Below the pieces are notes generated by a model. That model was given only the letters and a program-made list of their open reading frames with translations, ran no database searches and was not told where the DNA came from. The position numbers were made by a program, and so were the translations under genes. Source: Protonemura montana (Eukaryota; Arthropoda; Insecta; Plecoptera; Nemouridae). From it: a DNA stretch of 64,000 bases. The DNA is taken from contig OX387607.1 of assembly GCA_947568835.1 (NCBI GenBank), forward strand, positions 7,573,201-7,637,200, in the 5' to 3' direction. Position 1 is the stretch's first letter. Each line of letters opens with the position of its first letter. Below, in pieces: positions 1 to 33,128 of the stretch.

Positions 1-2
1 TC

Positions 3-137
3 TATATTCTGTCCGATTCAGCGACCAAAAGTCACTGGAGGTTCAAGTTTGATGAGGAGGATGAACCGTTGCCGGTGAAGGGAAATAACAAATTTAAAAA
101 TTTTAGGACTACTCGAAGGGTAATCAAATCTTTATAG
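3..137 (+). CDS. possible 3' exon of a gene running in from the left edge
   Basis: An open frame enters from the window edge and stops at TAG 135-137, giving 44 codons. It contains a charged stretch (WRFKFDEEDEPLPVKG). The first 25 codons look coding in composition and the rest is Lys/Asn/Arg-rich. A possible donor (G|GTGAAG) lies near position 77, so the true exon may end there instead of at the stop. An AATAAA-type signal occurs near 388. I do not recognise the protein. Chance is a real alternative because the frame is short. Confidence 0.28.
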   Translation, partial: YILSDSATKSHWRFKFDEEDEPLPVKGNNKFKNFRTTRRVIKSL

Positions 138-1637
138 CACAGTAAAAAGTTGTAAAAATGACTTTAAATTATGGTTAGAACTTTGGTTTCTCTAAACAAC
201 TTCAATTTTGCAGTAAACTTTAAAAAAACTTTTGTGGTCAGCTTGAAATGTCATTAAACCATTACTCTGCTGAATGTCATGTGCACGTTTGTTTTCTTTA
301 TGTCAAGCATGTATTTGTTTTTCTATGTTTTAATGTGTTTTATGCTATGGCACCACTGGGTATTTGCCTGTCTGTCATAAAGGTTAAATAAAAAAATACA
401 TAGACCAGGATAAGACTGATATACGTACCTATCAGTGTACTTATTTCATGATAATAACAAGCCAGGTAATAACCCAAGCAGTATCGTCGAGCCACGAAGG
501 TCGTGTTTGAGGCCATATTTGACACAACAGTGAAAACTAGATTTGCTATTCTTAGGGTCGGTGTCCAGTGGTCCCTTTAAACTTATTTGTTATTTGTTTG
601 GTAACAGCCAATCTAAAGATGTATTTTCTTTGTTCTGAACACCTGGAATTTTAAACGTTATTTTTAGTTTACTTTTTTTTTTTTTAAGTTGTTTATTTAG
701 GAAAAAATGCTATTTACAGTAAATTTTACATTTTTGTAATTTCTTGGCTTAAATGTTTACTTAAATACTGACATGGCTTTCTAATTTTCTACTAAACTTA
801 ACAAAGTCTTCCTCGCCTTTAATATTTGCAGGAAGTGCATAATACTTTCTTACTCCTCCTTAAAATATACTTTTGTTAACCTTGCTTTCTACACACGAAT
901 TTCTTTCTGATCTAGTATTATGTTCGTGATCTTTAAAATTAAGTCTATTTTCTAAGTAATTGAGCATCTTGCCATGTAGGATCTTATTAATAGTATCTTG
1001 CTACTTATTTATACTTTTTATCAACCCTTTATGGTTTGTTATGTTTCACGCGAGAGTTATGTTTTCTTTTTACATTATTGTTTGACCGATGTCTTCAGTT
1101 TATTAAACACTCAAATAAAATAATTAAATCAGAAAAATAAATAAAATTTTCACGAAAGTTACTCTTTTTTGAACCAATTTCCAAGCATCTACGTGATAGC
1201 ACAAAGAATAAAATAAAAAAGTTCTATTTCAACAATACAATATAATACAGTTATTTATGATTTCTTTGATTTTTATCTAATAAGTGTAATTAACAAAACA
1301 CGCACAAAATAAAATAAGGCCTCACAAACGCAAAGGTTATGGTAATGACCATGCCGCAGTCAACCAATAAGTAGGTAGGTTCAATCAATGTCATAGGCAA
1401 TCGATAGCAATCCATGGCATCTCAGTTGCAACGCTGTGCACGTTTACGGCCTCTCACCTTATTCGGGGCTACATTGATCCAGATTGTGATGGTTTTTTCA
1501 TAAGTTTTCATCGATTAGTTTAAATTATAAACTAATCCAATATGGCTGCAAACCTGGTTAGAGCAACTCTATTCAGTGCTGTTATCAGCAGTACCAGATA
1601 CAAGGCACTCAGTTTCATTACTTCTTTCATGACTTAC
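138..1637. other. AT-rich intergenic DNA, no gene seen
   Basis: I see no convincing exon on either strand. The minus strand has an 18-codon frame followed by a donor-like AAG|GTGAGA near 1457, but no matching acceptor. The missing C-terminal exon(s) of the esterase, expected here, were not found. Confidence 0.6.
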
Positions 1638-3210
1638 CATAGTCTGCAACAGGTTCGGCAGTGTACGAGCTACCATAGCTGAAGATGCCCTTGTACCAGA
1701 AGTTGTACATGTAGATGGAGTCGTGTCCACGACGGGCTTGGATCTGCGCGGACTTGTGTGCACCTTGAATTACAAGGCGGTCCGAGAAGAGCTGTGGAAG
1801 TTTCTGAGTGCAATCCTTATTCCTCGGGGGTAGTAAGTCTACGTACGCAAACCATGGGCATGCTAGCTCCATGTTTAGGCTACTGTCAAATGTCGAACAG
1901 CGTGGCGTGGTGTTCGAAACATCGGTTATCGTGAGATCACCGACGATAAGCAACACTGCACTGGATCAGGTAATGGATGGGTGATCATCAAGCATATAAC
2001 CAGTTCTATTCGGGATTACTAGAGTATAGCATGGATTAGTCGAGCAATCATGTTTTTCGAAAATTGTCTTTTAAGTCGGCGGTCCTCATGGTACTCTTCG
2101 ATAGGAGTAGGGTCCATGCTGAAACCTGGTTTCCACTCCTCCCTTGTTCATCATCCTCATTATAGCCCACTCATTCGTCGACGTCTGTAGACCTGAGCAA
2201 CATGACTCATTTTCAAAACAGAGGTTCGCTAAACACAACAAAACAATCAATCTAATCTAGCTAATGTCAAACTCATTGCCAAGGCCACTCACATTAACAA
2301 GTTGAATACCGTTTTCAGGCGTGACTGGCAATAGGTCGTTGAAGTAGAAGGTCGTAATGTTCTTCCAGAGTTCGTCGACGACCTCAGAGTCGTCCACGCT
2401 GCGGTCCAGCTGGAAGATTTGCGGCCCCAGAGAGCTCCAGTTGGCGTTCAGATCTCCAAGCAACGACGGATTGCTTAGTATTGCTGCAATCAAGCAACCG
2501 CGTTGGCTGTTGGCCTTTAGGGTGGAAACCCATGGGACAAGGGATTATGAAAGTTTCGGGCAGTGTAAGGCCCGTTTGGTGCAACCTTTCCGTAAATGGA
2601 GGTGTCATCTATGAATTTAATTTTCTTGTTCCAACTTTGAAGACCTTATAACCCTTCACCATCAACCATGAAGACTAGATCAAGCGAGCTTTTTTAAAAG
2701 TAACATACTTAACTTACTGTGAGGAGTAGGTCTGCTGTGAGTTTCTCAAGAGATCTAATTTATTTATTAATTTATTGTTTTAGTCTAGTAACTCTGATGC
2801 CGATAATTTTCGATCAGCGGAATGTGCAGGAAGTGCCATGAAGTCGTTCAAACACGTGCAGTGAAATTTAGATTTTTTGAAGATGCTTAACTCAGAGCTG
2901 CAAATTTGAATAATAGCGGGACTTTATCAATCTTGTAACTCCTGAATTCCATGCGGCTGAACTGAGCAAAACCAAACGCTTTAAGATGTCGGTAATGCTG
3001 ATAACATAAGCAAAGATAAAGACGTAGGTTGACTTACGCAGTAATAAAGCCCTCTTGCTCCAGGGCACCCATCAGCCACGGTTTGCGCTGAAAGCTTCCA
3101 GCTCGCAGTAACTCCAACAGCTCCTCTGTGAGGAACGGCTGCTCTCCCACTCCGTCCCACGGCGCCTCCACCACGGGTCTGAACGGCGTCAAGGGCTCGA
3201 TGTCCCAGAA
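1638..3210 (-). CDS. carboxylesterase (cholinesterase-fold alpha/beta hydrolase), C-terminal exons only
   Basis: Three minus-strand exons read as the C-terminal half of a type-B carboxylesterase. Exon A is 3038-3210, exon B 2293-2506 and exon C 1638-1803. Exon A carries FRPVVEAPW and FLTEELLELLRAGSFQRKPW, then GALEQEG, the usual region after the substrate gorge. Exon B has AILSNPSLL. Exon C has LFSDRLVIQGAHKSAQ, YMYNFWYKGIFSYG and ends in ADYG, just before the position where the family carries its catalytic His. Donors are GTAAGT, GTGAGT and GTAAGT. Exon B is phase-compatible with A only if its acceptor is AACAG at 2507; a nearer acceptor at 2484 would shift the frame. The N-terminal half with the GxSxG nucleophile is not found between here and the maltase, and no His exon is found to the left. 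It is therefore a gene fragment or has very distant exons. Family assignment is firm; substrate is unknown. Confidence 0.75.
1911..2239 (+). mobile_element. 5S-rRNA-derived SINE, diverged copy
   Basis: The head reads ACATCGGTTATCGTGAGATC and continues through an AAGCAACACTG-like box A region and GGATGGGTGA. It ends with the family's TCATCATCCTCATTAT body and a CGCTAAACACAAC end. Internal bases are deleted. It lies between esterase exons B and C, in the opposite direction. Confidence 0.75.
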
Positions 3211-3308
3211 CTGGGTCAGGCGCAGAGCGGTTAACGGTAAGAGGGAAAGCGTAAAAAGGAAAAAGCCTATAAATACACGATGGAAAGGGAGCTAGACTGG
3301 AAAAAATG

Positions 3309-3395
3309 TGCAACCGAACCGGGATACGAACCCGGGACCTCCCAATTGCCGGTCGGGTGCTCTACCGGGTCCGGTCCGGTCGGGACCATTTTTGT
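3309..3395 (-). repeat. tRNA-like fragment / tRNA-derived SINE head
   Basis: On the minus strand the sequence runs GGTAGAGCACCCGACCGGC, then AATTGGGAGG, then a B-box-like GGTTCGTATCC, and ends with a T-run that would stop RNA polymerase III. The anticodon-arm geometry would place GGC (Ala). The 5' acceptor/D half does not pair with the 3' end, so it is not scored as a working tRNA gene. Confidence 0.5.
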
Positions 3396-3574
3396 TTAGT
3401 TATTACTTTCAAGTGGGTGAAGCTAGGCTGGCAGTCAGGCTAGAAAATGTTTCTCACTACACGTTGAGAAACACTCTTTACACGGTAGCTCTTGTTATCA
3501 TAGCAAGAAAATAATTGATAGTAAAATGTGTCGAACTGGTTTTTTCACCCTTTTATTTATTGATTGTGAGTTTC

Positions 3575-4190
3575 TTTGAGCGTGCATTTCAAGTCGGTGC
3601 CGATGTGCTTGATGTAACCAAGGCATTGTGTTTCGACGAAGACGTTTACAGGCACGTTGTCCTCGACAACCATACCGACCAGAGTACGAAACTCAATCTG
3701 GCAGCTGATATAATCTACAACTGCTCCCAGTCACCAATAGAAGAAATGGCTCTTTCAAAAGTTATGTCAGTGTACTTAAACGTATTGTATACAGACCAAG
3801 ATATTATGGCAATAGATTTTTTTTTTTTCAAAATATAGCGTTGATCCTTCTGTGTCTGTTCAAATTTATTTTTGACTTTCATCTCAACCGAAAAAGTTAT
3901 CACCCATAATTACAGGTATGTCGACATTGACGTTTGGCTACAATCGCGAGAAAGTCCCACAAAACTCCAGGGCTTTTACTTTACAGGTTCAGCTGAAGAA
4001 ATTCAAAGTTAGAATCTCATTTCTGAAATTGCCACAATCTCTAAATTTTATCTAACTTTTGCCTGTGTCGTAGTAAACCCTGAAACAGTTTCCTATTACC
4101 ACGTTGTAGCAGTCGTCTACCCAGTAAACGTGTCGCCGTATCCGAAAATAAGGTCAGCGGCAATCTTATACATCAACGTATGTTTTATGT
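3575..4190 (+). pseudogene. decayed fragment of a multi-GAIN receptor paralogue
   Basis: Three short plus-strand stretches match the fourth ectodomain repeat of the receptor at 52619-57118, in the same order. AADIIYNCSQ...KVMSVYLNVL (about 3700-3795) matches AALIHNAS...KKVLQTYLRVL. GFYFTGSAEEI (about 3970-4005) matches GIYFTHNTDQI. HVVAVVYPVNVSPYP (about 4100-4145) matches HRMVFAVYPTNMSPFP. The stretches lie in different frames with stops between them, and neither the GPS nor the seven-helix part follows. The alternative, exons of a live intron-containing paralogue, is weakened by the stops and missing splice sites. Confidence 0.6.
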
Positions 4191-4284
4191 TTTTATCGTA
4201 TATTATGTTTAATCATGCATTGACATCCCCAAAATAACCCCGAGGACGTATACTTAACGTAATTAGGTAGGTTTTGTTTAGGTA

Positions 4285-4335
4285 TATAGGTAGGTATGTA
4301 GGTGGGTGGGTGGGTGGGTAGAAGGGTGGGTGGCA
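4285..4335 (+). repeat. GGGT-rich microsatellite
   Basis: Tandem GGGT/GGTAGGTA units form a run of G-triplets that could fold as a G-quadruplex. It lies about 150 bp beyond the maltase stop codon. Confidence 0.8.
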
Positions 4336-4480
4336 GAATAAAAGTATACACTACAAAAAAACATGCGGTAGGTTCCAAATTTTTATCAATCTATCAACGA
4401 TCGTCCAAAGCAAACTGACTTCACTGCTAGCCATGCACTAGAATCACATCCGAGCACCTGCCAGCGAAGCAACGACGCCA

Positions 4481-25020
<20,540 letters not shown>

Positions 25021-25568
25021 TCATGGGAAATATACCTGCATGACTTCCTCAATTAACGAACACAGAACGATAATTATAGTGGCATTAGATGGTTAGTTTC
25101 GGGGGTTAGCGAAATCGAGATTTCTGCGAACGTCAATTGCAAGAGAGAGATTTTATTATATTTCAGTGCACATGCCCACGCATCATGAGGTAGATAAAGT
25201 TTTTCTCGTGTAATTTTTAAATTGCGGTCACAGAAAAAAAGCCGCATTCATTATATATCAACAAAAAGATAACTGTCCATGTATAAAAAATATAAAAATG
25301 TCTGATAACCTAGCAATGACCATCGTAGGATATCTTTGGAGCAATTTGTGACACGAACGTTTAAAATTTGACACTGAATATGATATTACATTAGAATATC
25401 AACTAGAACTAACTAGAATAAGCAGGTCGTACTGTAAATTACTTATCAAAATACGTGGCATTGTTCGTGTTGATCATTTTCACTCCTTTGCTCAATCCTG
25501 CTCCTTCACTGTACGCTTTTAATTTAGTGCAAAAACATGGTCGCCATTTTGTAATCGTTTATTTATTT

Positions 25569-25983
25569 GTGGTGTTTAACGACGCACTGTTTTGACATCT
25601 GGCCATGCGGCACTGGTCTAATGGCGTCGGTGAATGAGTGGATGATAATGAGGATGATGATGAACCCAATCTAGCTTAGAAGGGAGCCGGCACGTAGCCT
25701 ACTCCTGTCAAAGAGCACCAAGGGGACCACCGGATTGACGTCCCTTCCGAAGGACGGTACAACTCGAACAGCAGGATTCCTCCACAAATCCATGCTGTCG
25801 AGAGGTTGATAAGCGAGGCGAATAAAGTTGCTTTACTAACTTTCATTTCTCTTACCTCCCTCCCGAACAGAACTGGTCATGTGTATAATGGTCACCTATC
25901 CAATACCTGACTCAGCGCATTGTTGCTTAACTTCGGTGATCTAGCGAGAACCGCTATTTCCAACATGCCAAACCGTTTGGTTT
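25569..25983 (-). mobile_element. 5S-rRNA-derived SINE (outer-block copy)
   Basis: Duplicate of the element at 12683-13097, carried by the tandem duplication and not by a separate insertion. Confidence 0.9.
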
Positions 25984-26709
25984 GTGTTCGTTTGTCATAT
26001 CACTTTGGACCAGATTAGTTCACGTTTTCCCGCACCAGCCTAGAAGGTGGTGTGAGTTGGGGCAAGAATTCGTGGGGTGAGTTGGGGCAATTTGCTTTTT
26101 GCTAAAGTACCGTCAAATAATTTCTGATGCAAAATCATTTTAAGCTATTGATTAATTGTTTAATAGTAATACAAAACACAAGTAATAAATTTCTACATTT
26201 AATGACGAATTTAATTATATTAATCAATAGCATAACATAATTTAAAATATTTCTCTCACTTACACTATGAAGTAGTGGAGGGCCAGAAAATACGTGTTTG
26301 CGAATTGAAAATAAAAGTACAGCTCACCCAGTTGTTTGGTGGTATGGGTACCCCGTTGTCGTCGAAACCCTTGGGATCGACCCACACGTAGTAGTCTCTA
26401 TAGGCTGATTCATTGGCAAGCGACCGCACGAACCAGTCGTGCTCGTCGCTCGAGTGGTTGGCGACAAAGTCGAGGATGATCCGAATACCTGAGGAGATTG
26501 ACAGTGGTCTTAGCACTAATTATCGGGCATAGCTTAATAATTAGTGTTCAATAAGTTGAGTTGCATTTAATTTGAAAACTATTGAGATACTTTATCTTAA
26601 ATCTTGAGGGATCATAGCAATAATTAAACATTTGATATTCAGCTATGCTCAATAGTTAGAGCGATATGTGGTAACGCCACATGGTAACGTTCACAGACCT
26701 GGTTGACAG

Positions 26710-26954
26710 CAATTTACTGAACTTCATCCCTCCAACCTCTCTCTCCCGAACAGAACTGGGCCTGTGTATGATGGTCAACCATCCAATTCCTGTTCCAGCT
26801 CAGTGTTGCTCAAATTCGGTGATCTTACCAGTACTGGTGCTTCTAAAACGTTAAACCGTTTGGTGGTCACCCATCCAATACATGAACTAGCGAAGTGTTG
26901 CTAAACCTTGGTGACATCAAGAGAACCTGTTTTTGCTGCACGTCAAACCGTTTC
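26710..26954 (-). mobile_element. 5S-rRNA-derived SINE, tandem heads (outer-block copy)
   Basis: Duplicate of 13824-14068 carried by the large tandem duplication. Confidence 0.75.
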
Positions 26955-27925
26955 TTCCCAATATTTATGACGTTGTCGCAAGAAAGGGATTTTGGATCTT
27001 TAATAACATGCGTCCAGTAAATGCCATTTAAAGACATGGTCGGATCTATTTTTCCATCTCAATATAATTATAATTTATAATTTTTATTTATTCCACAAAA
27101 ACATAAAATGTTATTGAGGAAAGTGAGTTAAAGTATAAAAATTCTTTTATGATATAAAAGCAATGTTCAAAGTTTGAACTTATTACATTCTTTATCTCTT
27201 GGTATAGTTCCAGAAGAGACAAAAAAAACACGTTGTTTCTGATGACTATCTCACGACTCCCTGAAATAAGCCGTAAATTTGTTTAATTTTACCTCAAATG
27301 AGACAGCTAGTGCTTTTCAACTGTCATGGATGATTTAATAAAAATAAACACAACTCTTAGATCAACAACAAGTTAAACTTCAAACAGGATTCGGAATCCC
27401 TGTGGTTGGACTCAAATGATCACAACTCTACACTTCCAGCATCTCTGTGACTAATAAAATTTCGGCCTGCACGTAAAAAAATTGCAGGTAGACACATCAC
27501 AAAATACTTCCTTCTAAATGGGTCAATAATAAATAATAACAATGAAAGATGTTACAGGTTTACAACTCAGTGACGACAGCATACCATATGTTTGCAAACT
27601 TGATCAAATACACTACTGGACACAAAGCGCACGATCGTAAACCTAATTAAATAAACACGTTTTGAATGAAATATGAATTTTTTTTTGCTGTCGTTGTTTG
27701 TGGGTATTGTTTAGATATTTGACAGTCAGAGGCACCAGTTTAATTTAATTCGAAATTATCTCTATGAATAGATATAGATTTAAGTAGAAGTAGAATAATA
27801 ATAATAATAACAGTAAGTTGAAGTAGTGTTTCATATTTAGGCGCTTCATTTTATAATTTCAGGCTCAAAAACCCAAAATTAAGCATAACGAGTTTTAAAA
27901 AAAAGCAAAGCATTTTTTAATACCA

Positions 27926-28108
27926 CACTGTTTTTATAGTAATGATGAATTTTTTTTTTATTATGATATTATAATATCATAATCATAACCCATAATCATA
28001 CCAAAATATTATTGATACTATAATAAGAAATTGTATTTAATAAGATTGATTAGTTGGCTATTAATGGTCAACCATGTATTTGGACAGCTGTCAATTAATA
28101 AATAAATA
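27926..28108 (+). repeat. dispersed repeat with (AAAT)n tail (outer-block copy)
   Basis: Duplicate of 15040-15222 within the tandem duplication. Confidence 0.65.
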
Positions 28109-29055
28109 AATAAATAAATAAGTAATGCACGTGTGACGACTGTTGTATAAATGATACAATTTTGTGTTTATGACTTTGAATTGTATTTTAATTTCTACTT
28201 CGTTTTAGTTTAAAGCATTATGACCATTTTCAACGCTTGTCAAAATAACACCTGTTTCTTTTTACAAAAGGGCATGGATCGGCAAACGGGATATAAATAA
28301 ATAAAAATATCGGATTCTTTCACTGCTTTTCGGTCAAGTCCTCATTTCCCAATTTTTTTCTGCCCGGAAAGCCCATGTAGTTATCGTGTGAAATCGGCAT
28401 TCAGTTTGACGAAGTGTACCGGACAAGCTAGCTAGCATGGTCTGAGACCAAGGTAATGATATAATAAATACAGCTGGTTGCACCCTACAATTTTATACAG
28501 GTCCATAACCCTACTTTTATGAACTGCATTCACTTTTGATCCCCGATTGTAATTACGGAGTTCATTAATTTGGAGAAGTTTAATGCCCGGAATTAGCCGA
28601 AATTGCACCCAGTCGTTTTCTTAGATGGCTACAAATATGCTACCGCGTTGTAATGGCTTCGTAATTATCAGGGAAATACCAGGCCTCCGGCCTAAAACAC
28701 AGTTTCACTTAAAACTCACAGGAATTAGGAGATAATTGGGGCCAAAAATGTGTACAGAAATGATTATTTAGAGTTGATTTGCTGCACATTTACTGACATG
28801 TATGCAATTTTGTTTGCAGGTTACCGTTGTTAATGTTTTTTATTACTACTTGTTTGGGGGCAAGTGTGTAGCTATCATATAACGCTTGGAGGGTTCATAA
28901 ATGTTGAAAACAGAGATTTGCGGATTTAATAAAGCACACACACACAGATTAACTAAATTTGCTCGATACACTGTTTAATTACTGCTAGTTAAACAAGTTA
29001 ATAGCCATGACTTTGCTAATTATATAATAATGATAATTCGTAACGAAAAGTAAAA

Positions 29056-30896
29056 TAATCATACAACCGAGGAACCTCCCTGAGGTTGCTCTGGTGTCCC
29101 CCAGGCCTCAGTGCTTGGCCCTCTACTTTTCCTATTGTATGTAAATAGCATTCCCTAGTACATTACGAACGCAACCTGCCTAATGTGTGCCGACGATCTC
29201 AAACTGGACTTACCGATAGACAAAGTTGGGGAAGGATCTTTTAAAAAGGTCACGATCGTGCGATCGCGATCTTTTTTTAGTGATCTTCGGTCTGATCGCG
29301 ATCTTTTTTGTATCTCACGATCTTTTAATTTGATCGCGATCGAATTGTCCACGATATTTTTAAAAGATCGTTTTAAAAGATCAAGATCGTTTGCACAGTC
29401 GTTCCTTTTTTGGTGTTTGTTGGCAGATGGAATTATTTTCCATAGCTTTCAACTTCCTTCAAAGACTTCAAGCGTTTCCAGGATTCCAAATAGTTATTAG
29501 TTTTACTAGTATTAGTTTTATTGATGCGAGCAAATGCTGCCTAGTATGTCCGCCGAGCCTGTCCACAACCACAGCTTTTCTCAAATTGGGTTATCGAGAT
29601 TTGAGGCCCTCTTTCTGCCATGTTCCACTGACCACTGTCCGCTGTAAACAACATGCAAGGCATTTTTGTTCCTGTTAAGTGTTAACAGGCTGATAGTTTT
29701 CTTCTTGTATTCTTGACTATAAGCCATAGTTCTTGTCGCATTGTGTTCCTACTATTTCTATATTAATATGGCATTTCCCAGCACCTATGGGTGCTAAAAA
29801 ACACGTTTTTTTTTCAGGGATCACATGATTTTTTTTAAAAACGATCTTTTAAATAAACTTGATAATATCTTACAACGAATTTGAATTTGATCTTAGAAAA
29901 AACCGATCGCGAAAATCAATTTCAAAACGATCTTCCCCAACTATGCCGATAGACGACACAAAAGATCCCGCTCGACACCACAAGGACTCGACAGCGCTGA
30001 CCAAAAGGTGCAAAGACTGCCTTCCAAAGCTCGATGTGAAAAGTGTAAAAACTGTATCCATACATACGTCTAAAGAGAACTAACATCACGCATGATAGGT
30101 AACTTAGCCCACGACAAACCAATTCAACGAGTGAATCAAATAAAATACCTATGTGTAATTATAACTTAAAAAGTAAAAACTGTCCGTCAAACCACACATT
30201 TCCACCATAACTAGCAAATCCTTCAGAATGCTAGGTTTCCTCAAACGACACTGTCTTACTGACTTCTCGACCTCGACTAACAGACTTATTTTTCGCTTCT
30301 CCATACGACGAATAGTTGACTACGCATCAGTAATCTGGAACCCACATCACAAGACCCATATCTCCACAGCAACAACGTTTCGTCAAATGGATTAATTACA
30401 AAGCCCAGATGGACCATCACTCCTTCGACTACCCACAGACGTGCAGCAAACTAAACCTACCCACTCTCTCACAGCGTAGGGAGCTGACCGATCTCACATT
30501 CCTACACAAACTGTTCAATTTGTGGATTAATTCTGAGTAAGGATTTTACTCAATTTGAAACCGAATTCAAACATTTTCAATTTACCAATCTGAAAATAAT
30601 GACGTTGCCGAGCTTGTATATTTTTAAACTCTTAACTTTTATAAAGCTGAACGCTGATTTTTTCCAACAAGTAGTCACAATCAACATACGCGGAGCAGGG
30701 GTGGCTTTGAGATTTAAAGAGATTCCATGATCTCAACTCAAATTAAACCCCAAATTAAACTTTCCGGTATTTAACTTGCTACCAAATAATTTAAAGTCAT
30801 CCAGAATCAACACCTTTAAACTCTCGCTCAAGTCATTTCTCATCGAAGATGAATTTTATTATTGTGCTGAATTCAAGTCGGCCCTCATTAAAATAT
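29056..30896 (+). mobile_element. LINE 3' fragment split by a hAT MITE (outer-block copy)
   Basis: Duplicate of 16170-18010, with the same stop, MITE and frameshifts. Confidence 0.85.
29221..29945 (+). mobile_element. hAT-type MITE (outer-block copy)
   Basis: Duplicate of 16335-17059, with target duplications at 29213-29220 and 29946-29953. Confidence 0.9.
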
Positions 30897-31100
30897 AACT
30901 TTCCATATAATTATTTTAGTGTTTGTATGGTTTTCTAATTAATAACGTTTGATTTCCTTATCCGTACTTTTGTAAAATCTCGTCAAACTATTTAAGTCGA
31001 CATTTTTTTTAATGATTTTTCTGTTTACGTTTATAATTTAAATTTTTAGACAACTGTAAGTTGTATTGTTTTATTGCAAGCTGTAAATTATCTGTACAAA

Positions 31101-31348
31101 TGTGTACAAAGGTGTGTACATTCGTAAGAAGAATAGGACAACAAACAACAAAACAAACCCACAACAATATCGACACCCCTAGACTGCTATCAAAAATCTG
31201 CTTCCCCACACCACCAAAGCAAACTCGACATTACCATCCTTTCAGGCCGCCAAAGAGAAGGATTGATAGCCACAAGCACGGGTGCATCAAAAGACTAATG
31301 ACTACCTACAATAGAATTATACAACTACCTGCCCTGACATAGACATCA
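31101..31348 (+). mobile_element. LINE ORF2 C-terminal fragment (outer-block copy)
   Basis: Duplicate of 18215-18462. Confidence 0.65.
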
Positions 31349-31369
31349 TGTGATGACAATGACAGCCCT

Positions 31370-32026
31370 CTCATTAAACTCTTGGGCAAGAGCTTGCGAG
31401 AGAGTAGCGAAACGAAGTTCCTCGGAGTGACCATCAGTAACACCCTCGATTGGTCTACCCATATTGGCACTGTTGCTAGGAAAATTGCAACATCCGCTTA
31501 CCTATTACGCAATCTTAAACCGGTGACCAGTATGGAAGTTTTGCGAATAGCATACTTTGCTTTATTCCAGTCACACATATCGTATGGAATTTGTTTCTGG
31601 GGCTGCTCACCGCGTATAGGAAGACTACTTTTAATTCAAAAGAGAGCGGTTAGAAGCATGCTAGGTGTATCTGGAAGAACATCGTGCAAAGATCTATTTA
31701 AAAAAACTTGCGATTATGACGGTGCCATGCCTGTACTATACCTATATACAACCTCATAGTGCTTACAAAAAAAAACAGAAGCTCACGTCACAAACGGGCA
31801 AATACACAACCACGACACTCGGCAGAAGGGCAAGATTGCTGTCCAAGGGCACAACCTGGCCTTGTACAGCCAAAGCCCCTCATACGCTGGAGCAGCCTTT
31901 TTTAATCACCTTCCTACTCATATAAGATGCGTGGAAGACGACGCAGCCTTTCAGCAAAGTCTTAAACTGTTTTTAATATCAAACCCTCTCTACTCAACAG
32001 CTGAGTATTTTCAGATAAAAACTTAA
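31370..32026 (+). mobile_element. LINE reverse-transcriptase C-terminal fragment (outer-block copy)
   Basis: Duplicate of 18484-19140. It carries the substitution at 31871 that distinguishes the two blocks. Confidence 0.88.
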
Positions 32027-32758
32027 TTTATTATATTTTCATTTTATTGCATTGACTTGTGTTTATAAGTTTTACTGACTATGTTTATATCATCTATGTA
32101 TGATCACCCAAACAATAAACAACATTTGATATTGTGGAGAACACGTCTCGGGAGTTCCCTAGGTGTGTTCTCGGGAGTTGGTCAAGTCCAGAGAATTGCC
32201 TATCACGAAATGAAAACATATTCAACCCTTCATGTCTAAGATTATACGGCGGTTAAATTTTACATTATTTTGAACTTCGATAAAATCCAGTTATGAGATA
32301 GAATGTCGTCTGATGCATCTCTAACACAAAAATACTGCTGAAACCTAAACGTATACACATGTGTACGACTCCCGACATAGGACATGGTATAACTTAGCTT
32401 TCGCTTCAGCCACAAGTACCCAAACACGTTACTTCACCTGAGAGGTGCTCAGACAACGACCACATTTACAATTAGAAGCGTGTGGCGACTCACCCATAAC
32501 TGGTACCTGTGAGTAATGTCGGTGCGTGACAATTCGTCAGTTTCGTGCAATAAAATTGGTGGACATAGCTCGTAGAAATTTGCCTTAAATCCGAAACGAG
32601 TTAATGTTTATGTTGGTTTGCGTTTAAAATGCAACCGCTCGTGTTTGACAACCGTTCAACGCCAAAACAAAGAAAAATGCGCATCATTTCCTATTTTATT
32701 TTTTTGTGGTCGAATGTTATGATCGAATTTGATGGTCAATCGTAATTTGCCTTATTTA

Positions 32759-33128
32759 CACTGCAAAAACAAGTGTCTGACGCCTAGACGCAATTTCGTC
32801 TTTTAATCAGATAGTCGGTGTCTGATCCTCACTTTATGTCTGAATATTAAGGGAAAAGTCTGAAACTTCGGGAGATACGTCTTATTTTTCGTGCCCTATT
32901 CTATCAGACAAGGAAGGGTATTAATGTCAGACGCTTCCTGAATCATCCACAAACATCCCATAACCCTATTCTATCAGACAGAAAAGCGTCCGATTTTAAG
33001 ATAGAAACGCCGTCTGAACATCGGACACGAATGTGTCTGATGCAAATCAGACCCTGTTTTCGACCTATTCGGGAGAGCAAGTTTAGACGCCAAAATCGTC
33101 CGATTGTCAGACACTTGTTTTTGCAGTG
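32759..33128 (+). mobile_element. Tc1/mariner-type MITE (outer-block copy)
   Basis: Duplicate of 19873-20242. Confidence 0.88.

Larger units (their letters stand above)
3211..4480. other. spacer between esterase and maltase
   Basis: This spacer holds a tRNA-like fragment (minus), a decayed receptor relic (plus) and a GGGT-rich microsatellite. No upstream esterase exon was found. Confidence 0.6.

Noticed and set aside
1455-1520. Small minus-strand exon (MKTYEKTITIWINVAPNK then a donor) as the next esterase exon
   Set aside because: It has no acceptor in the right phase and lacks the expected catalytic His motif.
2484-2506. Nearer acceptor at 2484 for esterase exon B
   Set aside because: It is phase 1 while exon A leaves phase 2; the acceptor at 2507 keeps the frame.
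3309-3395. Functional tRNA-Ala gene
   Set aside because: The 5' half cannot form the acceptor stem with the 3' half; a SINE head or pseudogene is more likely.
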